DNA of 5,895 nt from CAJQQY01 sp964352225 (lineage in GTDB: Bacteria; Bacteroidota; Bacteroidia; Chitinophagales; Saprospiraceae): assembly GCA_964352225.1 (NCBI GenBank), contig CAYGRM010000407.1, positions 1 through 5,895 on the forward strand, in the 5' to 3' direction. The position numbers were made by a program, and so were the translations under genes. Numbering within the stretch: position 1 is the stretch's first letter; every line of letters starts with the position of its first letter. The notes beneath the pieces are model-generated. The model was not told the origin of the DNA, did not search any database, and saw nothing but the letters and a program-made list of their open reading frames with translations. This document shows, in pieces, positions 1-4,631 of this stretch.

Positions 1-471
1 ATGTATAATTCAAAAGAAATAGAATTTTCTAAAATAGAGAAAATTCTTCAAGGAAATGAATTTGAAATACTTAAGGATGAAGAGAGTATTCTTGCGGAAC
101 AAACTAAAAAATGGATTCTAAAATTTATTTGGGATACAGAACAAGAAGAGAATCTCTCAGATTTTTTGAGTAAGCAAATGAATAAAAATTATCAACTATT
201 AAGTCGAAATTTTTCAAAAATGTTTGGACAAACTATAGAACGGTACTATATCCAAATCAAAATAGAACGAGTAAAAGAATTAATTGAATACGGGGAATTG
301 AGTTTTAGTGAAATCGCTTACAGTCTAGGATACCAAAATACGTCTGCATTGTCTAGGCAGTTCAAAAGGGAAACTGGAATGACAATGAAAGCTTATAAGG
401 AATTAGGAACCAGTAATAGAATTCCATTAGATAAGGTAGGACAAGAAATGAAATCATTTCATTTTTCATAA
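1..471 (+). CDS. AraC-family HTH transcriptional regulator, possibly missing its N-terminus
   Basis: DNA-binding regulator of the short AraC type. Two helix-turn-helix motifs are visible: one at about residues 52-72 (LSDFLSKQMNKNYQLLSRNF) and one at about 101-121 (FSEIAYSLGYQNTSALSRQF). The second has the classic AraC signature of SLGY followed by S.LSRQFKRETGMT. Residues 21-35 (FEILKDEESILAEQT) resemble the junction between sensor and HTH in small Bacteroidota AraC proteins found next to metal-resistance genes. From memory, that family is about 190 aa with a short N-terminal sensor-like segment. Here only 156 aa are present and the ATG is the first base of the window, so the true start may lie upstream. 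The last codons (444-466) contain a 23-bp near-palindrome whose core recurs before the next gene. The inducer is unknown, but the neighbourhood suggests a metal or redox signal. The family call is secure; the start is not. Confidence 0.85.
   Translation: MYNSKEIEFSKIEKILQGNEFEILKDEESILAEQTKKWILKFIWDTEQEENLSDFLSKQMNKNYQLLSRNFSKMFGQTIERYYIQIKIERVKELIEYGELSFSEIAYSLGYQNTSALSRQFKRETGMTMKAYKELGTSNRIPLDKVGQEMKSFHFS
449..461. promoter_or_regulatory. Upstream copy of repeated palindrome TGAAATCATTTCA
   Basis: This is a perfect 13-bp palindrome around a central C (455). It extends to arms 444-454 and 456-466, with one G/T mismatch between 445 and 465. It lies within the last codons of the AraC-type gene. 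The identical 13-mer recurs at 614-626, 165 bp away and just upstream of the ArsR-type gene. It could be an auxiliary operator. Alternatively, as RNA it could form a weak GAAATG/CATTTC hairpin before ATTTTTC, that is, a poor terminator. Confidence 0.4.
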
Positions 472-550
472 TTAGGTAAAAGAAAAATGGATTATGATAA
501 AATCTAGTATTCAATTATATGGATATTTACATAAAGGGATTTAATTAGTT

Positions 551-582
551 TTTGATTCTTTTTGGTAGAAAAGATATAGTTG
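551..582 (+). promoter_or_regulatory. Candidate Bacteroidota-type promoter for the arsR-led cluster
   Basis: TTTG at 551-554 is followed, 20 nt later, by TATAGTTG at 575-582. The known Bacteroidota primary-sigma consensus is TTTG near -33 and TANNTTTG near -7, so only one constrained position deviates (G579 for T). Transcription would start near 588-590, leaving a leader of about 65 nt that contains the palindrome at 614-626. In AT-rich DNA such matches can arise by chance. Confidence 0.45.
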
Positions 583-613
583 TAAGGAAAGTATGAGCAA
601 GCTGTTTTAAGGG

Positions 614-626
614 TGAAATCATTTCA
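614..626. promoter_or_regulatory. Candidate operator: palindrome TGAAATCATTTCA upstream of arsR
   Basis: This perfect dyad, TGAAAT-C-ATTTCA, ends 29 nt before the ArsR-type start codon and lies just downstream of the candidate promoter. ArsR/SmtB proteins are dimers that usually bind short dyads in their own promoter region, and TGAA...TTCA half-sites are common in the family. An exact copy lies at 449-461. Autoregulation by the protein at 656-970 is the simplest reading, but the AraC-type protein could also be the ligand. Confidence 0.5.
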
Positions 627-655
627 AAATAGTAAGCATGGCAAAATAATTACCA

Positions 656-970
656 ATGAATATGAAAATTTTGACTTCGGGTGATTTAAAAAAAATCGAA
701 AAAATGGCTGACTTATTTAAGATACTTGGACATCCTTGCAGGTTTACAATTTTTAAATATCTCTGCGATTGCGGGTGTGAGAAAATGAGAGTTAAGGAAA
801 TTTACAACTCATTGGGAATGCATCAAGCAACTACTTCTAGGCATTTGAATGAATTGAAAAAACATAAACTTCTTAATAGAACTATTGATGAAGGAAAAGT
901 TTATTACCAACCGAATATTGAAAATGAATTGGTTGGTTGTCTTAGTCAATGTATCATAGGAATTAAATAA
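656..970 (+). CDS. ArsR/SmtB-family winged-helix repressor with clustered cysteines
   Basis: A 104-aa ArsR-family regulator of the usual length. Visible elements are the family signature GHPCRFTIFKYL (25-36), a recognition region MRVKEIYNSLGMHQATTSRH (44-63) followed by LNELKKHKLL, and a beta-wing with GKVYYQPN (80-87). Cysteines are C28, C37, C39, C41, C95 and C99. The classic ArsR CxC would fall at the RVK positions (45-47) and is absent. Instead a CDCGC cluster lies just before it, with a further pair (CLSQC) in the last helix. Such Cys could bind a metal or metalloid, or form a redox or persulfide switch as in BigR/SqrR-type members; the sequence does not decide. ATG 656 and ATG 662 are both possible starts, and an upstream in-frame ATG at 638 is closed by a stop. 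It probably represses its own cluster through the palindrome at 614-626. Confidence 0.9.
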   Translation: MNMKILTSGDLKKIEKMADLFKILGHPCRFTIFKYLCDCGCEKMRVKEIYNSLGMHQATTSRHLNELKKHKLLNRTIDEGKVYYQPNIENELVGCLSQCIIGIK

Positions 971-977
971 AAAGAAT

Positions 978-1202
978 ATGAAACGTAACCACATGTTTTG
1001 GATGGTCATAGGATGTACCGTTCCCTTGTTGCTAATTTTTTTAGCACCAGCTTTTGGCTTAGGAGGAAATTCATCCTTACTCCTTTTTATCATAGCAATG
1101 TTTGCTATTCATCTTTTTATGCCTGGGCATGGAGGACACGGAGGACATCAACACAATCAATCATCATCAAAAGAAACTCAAAATGAACAGCATCAACATT
1201 AG
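978..1202 (+). CDS. Small two-TM membrane peptide with His/Gly-rich tail
   Basis: A 74-aa protein with two hydrophobic segments, about residues 7-27 (ending IFLAPAFGLGG) and 32-49 (LLLFIIAMFAIHLFMP). A hydrophilic tail GHGGHGGHQHN (50-60) ends in HQH. It has eight histidines, six of them in the tail from residue 51 onward. It resembles the small DUF2933-like membrane proteins found near heavy-metal resistance genes, though I recognise that only by general pattern. The tail could bind Cu, Zn, Ni or similar ions at the membrane face, which is an inference from composition. The ATG lies 7 nt after the arsR stop, so the two genes are almost certainly co-transcribed. Its last 20 nt overlap the start of the next gene in another frame. 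Confidence 0.75.
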   Translation: MKRNHMFWMVIGCTVPLLLIFLAPAFGLGGNSSLLLFIIAMFAIHLFMPGHGGHGGHQHNQSSSKETQNEQHQH

Positions 1203-1461
1203 AAAATTCGGTTTAGCAACTGGCTCAACAGGTGTAATTCTTTACCTCGGTTGTATCTTATTAATGCTTACTGTAGGCAGAGATGGAACAGTTCAATTTT
1301 TCAACAATCTGATTCACGGATTGGATACTTCTTCGATAGTTCGAATGGATGTTCCTATCCAAGAAGCATTGATTGGGATAGTTCAAACTTTTGCTTTGGG
1401 CTGGCTCGTAGGAGCTTGCGTTGCAGGGATTTATAATTTCAGTATGTCAAAAAGTAACTAA
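1183..1461 (+). CDS. DUF5676-family small membrane protein
   Basis: A 92-aa protein that I recognise as DUF5676-like. It begins NIRKFGLATGSTGVILYLGC, has a central NNLIHGLD motif (41-48), and two membrane segments at about 14-32 and 62-84 (IGIVQTFALGWLVGACVAGI). Its biochemical function is unknown; the family is often seen in metal-resistance neighbourhoods. The frame stays open upstream to an ATG at 1102, but the family's N-terminus begins at the ATG at 1183, and the extra residues would only be an out-of-frame reading of the preceding gene. The start therefore overlaps the end of the upstream gene by 20 nt. The stop overlaps the next start as TAATG, so translation of these genes is likely coupled. 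Confidence 0.8.
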   Translation: MNSINIRKFGLATGSTGVILYLGCILLMLTVGRDGTVQFFNNLIHGLDTSSIVRMDVPIQEALIGIVQTFALGWLVGACVAGIYNFSMSKSN

Positions 1462-2159
1462 TGAATTACGCTTGGTTCATATGGTCATTAATAATACTTG
1501 GGTTATGGGGTGTTGTTTATTGGGGGAAACTGGAATTTCGAAAAGAGATGTGGAAGATGAGTTGGTGGACAATGTTCTTTGGGTTGTCAGAACCTTTTTT
1601 TGTCCCTGAATATTGGTTTCCCCCATCCCTATTTGACCTTGCCAATAAGACTGGTTTCGACATTGAAAGTTTGTTGTTTTCCTTTGCAATTGGTGGTATT
1701 GGTGTGGTGCTTTATCGGTTGGTTTTTCCTTCTGATTTAATCCCAATTCAGCATACAGAAAAATCTCAACAAAAGCATCAGCTACACAAATACATTTTAT
1801 TTACGCCAATTATAATTGCCGCTTTGGTGGGAGGATTTACTTCACTTAATCCTATTTACATCGGTGTAATTGCCTTGTTTTTTGGTGGTCTTGCAACTTT
1901 ATATTGCCGCCCTGATTTAAGGTCAAAAACATGGATAGGAGGATTATTGTTTACTGGACTTTACATTGTTTACTTCGGTAGTTTATTACTCGTGTTTCCT
2001 GATTATGTTGAGCTGTATTGGAATTTAGATGCTTTGACTGGTATCCTCCTTTTAGGAATACCGCTAGAGGAATTAATGTTTGCATTTACTTTTGGGATGT
2101 ACTTGTCAGGATTATACGAACATCTTTTTTGGTATCAATTAAAAACCATAAATGCTTAA
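1461..2159 (+). CDS. Lycopene cyclase domain-like integral membrane protein
   Basis: A 232-aa polytopic membrane protein. Hydrophobic segments lie at about 3-22, 71-90, 112-127, 131-147, 157-180 and 190-215. The C-terminal half carries LLLGIPLEELMFAFTFGMYL (197-216). Its PLEE (201-204) matches the PxE(E/D) motif of CrtYc/CrtYd-type lycopene cyclases. The N-terminal half has a distinct SEPFFVPEYWFPPSLFDL (43-60) that is not a normal cyclase motif. The length fits a two-domain CrtYcd-like fusion. I place it in the 'lycopene cyclase domain-containing' group, without claiming lycopene cyclisation: no carotenoid gene is nearby and the first domain lacks a clear PxEE. The start is set by TAATG overlap with the DUF5676 stop. 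The NADH dehydrogenase begins 2 nt after its stop, so a membrane or quinone-related role is plausible but unproven. Confidence 0.65.
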   Translation: MNYAWFIWSLIILGLWGVVYWGKLEFRKEMWKMSWWTMFFGLSEPFFVPEYWFPPSLFDLANKTGFDIESLLFSFAIGGIGVVLYRLVFPSDLIPIQHTEKSQQKHQLHKYILFTPIIIAALVGGFTSLNPIYIGVIALFFGGLATLYCRPDLRSKTWIGGLLFTGLYIVYFGSLLLVFPDYVELYWNLDALTGILLLGIPLEELMFAFTFGMYLSGLYEHLFWYQLKTINA

Positions 2160-2161
2160 TC

Positions 2162-3526
2162 ATGAAAAATCATAATCCAAATCAACCTATATGTTTGCCA
2201 GATTCAAATCTTCCTAGAGTGGTGGTGGTTGGGGCAGGTTTTGCGGGTATTAATTTGATAAAAAAACTACGGAACAAATCTGTTGAAATTATTCTTTTGG
2301 ATAAAAATAATTTTCATCAATTCCAGCCATTGCTTTATCAAGTTGCTATTGCAGGTTTAGAACCTGACTCAATTGTATCGCCTATTCGAAAGCTTTTTCA
2401 AGGGTATAAAAACTTCTCTTTTCGAATGGCGGAAGTTTTAAAAATAGATTCGGAACAAATGCGTGTCGTGACCAACATTGGTTGGATGTCTTATGATTAT
2501 TTGGTTATTGCTACAGGCAGTACTTCTAATTATTATGGAATGAATCAGATTGAAAAAAACAGCGTCGGGTTAAAAGATATTCGGGATGCCTTGGACATTC
2601 GAAGTTGGGTTTTACAAAATTTGGAAGCAGCCGTAGTCACTTGTGATATGAAAGAAAAGGATGCGCTGACCAATTTTGTAATTGTTGGCGGAGGTCCTGC
2701 TGGAGTGGAGTTGGTAGGAGCATTAGCGGAATTTAAAAATTATTTATTAAACAAAGATTATCCAGAACTCGCAAAGGAATGGATGAAAATTTATTTGCTC
2801 GAAGCGGGCGATAGATTACTCTCTACGATGTCTGAAAAATCTTCTCAACATGCGGTTGATGTATTGAAAAAATTAAATGTAGAAGTAATGTTACAAACTG
2901 CTGTAAAAGATTACGATGGCAATATTGTCTCCTTAGGAAATGGTGAAAAATTATCCGCCAAAACTTTAGTTTGGACAGCAGGAGTACAAGGGAGTCATCC
3001 TGCTGGATTGTCAACAACCAATATTGTAAAAGGAAATAGAATACTCGTGGATGCTTACAATCAAGTGAAGGATTTCAAAAATATTTTTGCCATTGGCGAT
3101 ATAGCTGCCATGATTTCAGAAGAATATCCGAAGGGGCATCCTATGCTTGCTCCAGTTGCCATTCAGCAAGGAAATTTATTGGCAAAAAACCTTTTGCATT
3201 TTATCTCAACTGGGAATTTCAAAAAACCATTTCACTACCTAGACAAAGGAACTATGGCAACCATCGGAAAGAATCGAGCAGTTGCCGAATTCGGAAAATT
3301 CAAACTCACAGGTTGGGTTGCTTGGATGATGTGGTCAACAGTACATTTGTTTTCCATCACAGGATTTAAAAATAAATTCATGGTAGGTATTAATTGGATG
3401 ACAAAATATTTCACCTACGAAAAAGCGAATCGATTGATTATTAGAAAATTTGATAAAGGAAAAAAGGAGCAATTAAAAGAGGGAATAAATGGATTCGAGA
3501 TTACCCGAGAAAAAGCCATTAAGTAA
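2162..3526 (+). CDS. ndh: Type II NADH:quinone oxidoreductase (NDH-2), NAD(P)/FAD-dependent
   Basis: A 454-aa flavoprotein that oxidises NADH and reduces membrane quinone without pumping protons. The FAD Rossmann motif VVVVGAGFAG (20-29) is followed by the acidic strand end LLD (45-47). The NDH-2 signature FHQFQPLLYQVAIAGLEPDS lies at 51-70. The NADH-binding fold has VIVGGGPAGVELVGALAEF (173-191) with E214 at the end of its second strand. The second FAD motif is IFAIGDIA (308-315), and the quinone-site region is APVAIQQG (330-337), a variant of the family AQxAxQ. The C-terminal half ends in amphipathic and aromatic stretches (WVAWMMWSTVHLF, 385-397) suited to membrane attachment. Sulfide:quinone oxidoreductase is unlikely because its catalytic cysteines are missing (only C11 and C161 are present). 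The ATG at 2162 is chosen because the in-frame extension upstream overlaps the preceding gene and lacks family sequence. It lies 2 nt after that gene, in the same transcript. Confidence 0.92.
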   Translation: MKNHNPNQPICLPDSNLPRVVVVGAGFAGINLIKKLRNKSVEIILLDKNNFHQFQPLLYQVAIAGLEPDSIVSPIRKLFQGYKNFSFRMAEVLKIDSEQMRVVTNIGWMSYDYLVIATGSTSNYYGMNQIEKNSVGLKDIRDALDIRSWVLQNLEAAVVTCDMKEKDALTNFVIVGGGPAGVELVGALAEFKNYLLNKDYPELAKEWMKIYLLEAGDRLLSTMSEKSSQHAVDVLKKLNVEVMLQTAVKDYDGNIVSLGNGEKLSAKTLVWTAGVQGSHPAGLSTTNIVKGNRILVDAYNQVKDFKNIFAIGDIAAMISEEYPKGHPMLAPVAIQQGNLLAKNLLHFISTGNFKKPFHYLDKGTMATIGKNRAVAEFGKFKLTGWVAWMMWSTVHLFSITGFKNKFMVGINWMTKYFTYEKANRLIIRKFDKGKKEQLKEGINGFEITREKAIK

Positions 3527-3587
3527 TGAAACTACTAATTTCAAATTTATCCATAAGGTCTTATTGACCAATTAATAAAAAAAAATC

Positions 3588-3974
3588 ATGAAATATTATT
3601 TCAGTAAAGTAATTACAAAAGATTTTAATGAAGCCATCGACCAAGTGACTGATGCTTTGAAAGCTGAAGGCTTTGGTATTCTAACCGAAATCGATGTGCA
3701 AGCAACTTTGAAAAAAAAGCTGGACGTAGATTTTCGTCCTTACAAAATATTAGGTGCTTGCAATCCACCTTTTGCTTACAAAGCATTGCAAGCAGAAGAG
3801 AATATTGGGACAATGCTTCCTTGTAACGTCATTGTTCAAAGCAAAGAAAATGGAAAAGTAGAAGTGTCTGCTATCGACCCGGTAGCGTCAATGCAAGCTG
3901 TAGGAAATGAGTCATTAGGTGAAATTGCTCAAGAGATTGGAAGTAAATTAAAAAGGATTATTGAACACCTTTAA
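3588..3974 (+). CDS. DUF302 domain protein
   Basis: A 128-aa soluble protein, essentially one DUF302 domain. The family core is clear: an N-terminal strand and helix (FNEAIDQVTDALKAEGFGIL, 13-32), DVDFRPYKILGACNPPFAYK (46-65), then IGTMLPCNVIVQ (73-84) and the acidic turn SAIDPVASM (94-102). The two conserved-looking cysteines, C58 in GACNP and C79 in LPCNV, could ligate a metal or react as thiols, but the family has no firmly assigned activity that I know of. DUF302 genes commonly accompany metal and sulfur redox genes. There is no signal peptide, so it is probably cytoplasmic. A gap of 61 nt separates it from ndh. I see no good promoter or terminator there, so read-through from the upstream cluster is likely. 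The leader is a run of A residues before ATCATG. Confidence 0.88.
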   Translation: MKYYFSKVITKDFNEAIDQVTDALKAEGFGILTEIDVQATLKKKLDVDFRPYKILGACNPPFAYKALQAEENIGTMLPCNVIVQSKENGKVEVSAIDPVASMQAVGNESLGEIAQEIGSKLKRIIEHL

Positions 3975-4093
3975 AAAAACACATTGCTTTTACTTGACAA
4001 AAACCATCAATAAGATTGAGGAAAGTTGTCCTAGTAAAATGTACATATTCAGATAGTTAAATAATTTTTTATCATCATTTAAACATTTTTATT

Positions 4094-4249
4094 ATGAGTA
4101 CCAAATCAGAAAAAAAAGATTCTAAAAAGAAGAACACTAAGAAAAAAGATGCGAAGAGAAAAGTGGTTAAAGCTAAGCTAAAAACCAAATTGAAAAAGTT
4201 GAAAAAGAAAAGTGGTCTTCTTAAAAAGAAACTTAAAAAAGTAGCATAA
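4094..4249 (+). CDS. Extremely lysine-rich small protein (51 aa), function unknown
   Basis: The reading frame ATG 4094 to TAA 4249 encodes 51 residues: MSTKSEKKDSKKKNTKKKDA, then KRKVVKAKLKTKLKKLKKKS, then GLLKKKLKKVA. By my count 25 are Lys and one Arg, against three acidic residues, so net charge is about +23. The first half looks disordered. The second half (about 24-51) could form an amphipathic helix with Leu at 29, 33, 36, 42, 43 and 47. Such proteins may bind DNA, RNA, polyphosphate or anionic membranes, in the manner of histone H1-like tails; no family is recognised. Support for a real gene is an ATG start in an A/T-rich leader, both Lys codons in use together with a clean stop, and a stem-loop 15 nt after the stop. 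The weakness is that A-rich DNA yields Lys-rich frames by chance. Confidence 0.6.
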   Translation: MSTKSEKKDSKKKNTKKKDAKRKVVKAKLKTKLKKLKKKSGLLKKKLKKVA

Positions 4250-4263
4250 CAAGATTTGCTACC

Positions 4264-4318
4264 GCCTTTAATTTGAGTCAATTGATTTCTATTATTTGAT
4301 TGGCTCAAACTAAAAGGC
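4264..4318 (+). terminator. Long stem-loop, likely transcription terminator
   Basis: Left arm 4264-4282 (GCCTTTAATTTGAGTCAAT) pairs with right arm 4299-4318. There are 17 Watson-Crick pairs, one G-T wobble (4278/4303), one bulge (A4312) and one mismatch (4271/4310), with a 16-nt loop. It is followed by TTTT at 4320-4323. The stem is strong but the T-run is short, so termination may be partial or the hairpin may instead stabilise the upstream mRNA. It separates the Lys-rich gene from the SHOCT gene. Confidence 0.6.
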
Positions 4319-4360
4319 ATTTTCAAAAGCAGGATTTAATAAAGACTACCTGCCGAATTA

Positions 4361-4378
4361 TTTTTTAACCTTAAAAAA
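4361..4378. repeat. Perfect AT-rich palindrome TTTTTTAACCTTAAAAAA-type dyad before the SHOCT gene
   Basis: TTTTTTAA (4361-4368) and TTAAAAAA (4371-4378) are exact inverted repeats around CC, ending 7 nt before the SHOCT start codon. A short GCAGG/CCTGC inverted repeat (4329-4333 and 4349-4353) precedes it. Together these could be a weak terminator plus T-run, or a binding site. I see no clear Bacteroidota -33/-7 pair in this 136-nt gap. The low complexity makes chance plausible. Confidence 0.3.
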
Positions 4379-4385
4379 AATTGAC

Positions 4386-4613
4386 ATGCATTTTTATGAA
4401 GGATATCATTACGGAGGAATGCACCTTATGTGGTGGATTATTTGGGTAGTATTAATCATTTGGATTTTCGCTACTCCTTACGAAATCCCTGGGGCTAGAA
4501 AAAGGAAAGACAGCCCGCTGGATATTTTGCAAAAAAGATTTGCAGGAGGTTCCATTACAAAGGAAGAGTACGAAGAACGTAAAGCCATTTTGATGAAAGA
4601 TGGTGCAGAATAA
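4386..4613 (+). CDS. SHOCT domain membrane-anchored small protein
   Basis: A 75-aa protein with three parts. The N-terminal tail is rich in His, Tyr and Met (MHFYEGYHYGGMHLM). One transmembrane helix spans about residues 16-30 (WWIIWVVLIIWIFAT). The C-terminal SHOCT domain lies at about 43-72 (SPLDILQKRFAGGSITKEEY, then EERKAILMKD). SHOCT is a short oligomerisation-type domain; here it would face the cytosol, with the His/Met tail outside or periplasmic. The tail could bind a metal ion, an inference from composition. Proteins of this layout are common beside DUF302 and metal-handling genes. There is no Shine-Dalgarno sequence, and the leader is TTAAAAAAAATTGAC. The next gene starts 18 nt after its stop, so they are probably co-transcribed. 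Confidence 0.85.
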   Translation: MHFYEGYHYGGMHLMWWIIWVVLIIWIFATPYEIPGARKRKDSPLDILQKRFAGGSITKEEYEERKAILMKDGAE

Positions 4614-4631
4614 TATTATAAAATCAAAATC

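Noticed and set aside
809..1093. 94-codon open frame on the - strand
   Set aside because: It lies across the well-supported arsR gene and the His-tail gene, and its translation shows no domain or sensible membrane pattern.
1477..1746. 89-codon open frame on the - strand
   Set aside because: It is antisense to the lycopene-cyclase-like gene, and its composition is that of a shadow frame.
2018..2161. Upstream extension of the NADH dehydrogenase frame to an ATG at 2018
   Set aside because: It would overlap the preceding gene by over 140 nt and add residues without family similarity. The ATG at 2162 places the Rossmann motif at the expected distance.
2162..3526. Sulfide:quinone oxidoreductase as an alternative to NDH-2
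   Set aside because: The catalytic cysteines expected for that enzyme are absent, while the NDH-2 FHQFQPLLYQVA region and GGGPAGVELVG motif are clear.
3557..3569. GGTC-TTATT-GACC hairpin between ndh and the DUF302 gene
   Set aside because: The stem is only 4 bp with no T-run after it, too weak to call a terminator.
3984..4018. Possible promoter before the Lys-rich gene (TTG at 3984-3986 or 3994-3996, TAAGATTG at 4011-4018)
   Set aside because: The spacings are 24 and 14 nt, outside the usual range, and the -7 element has a mismatch in a key position.
4056..4090. GTTAAAT / ATTTAAAC inverted repeat followed by TTTTT, just before the Lys-rich gene
   Set aside because: The stem is nearly all A/T with a bulge, and low-complexity sequence gives such repeats easily. 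A terminator immediately before a start codon is also unlikely.
4075..4326. Open frame of 83 codons on the - strand, Phe/Leu-rich
   Set aside because: It is the antisense of the A-rich Lys-coding gene (Lys codons read as Phe/Leu) and runs through the stem-loop. It has no recognisable family features.
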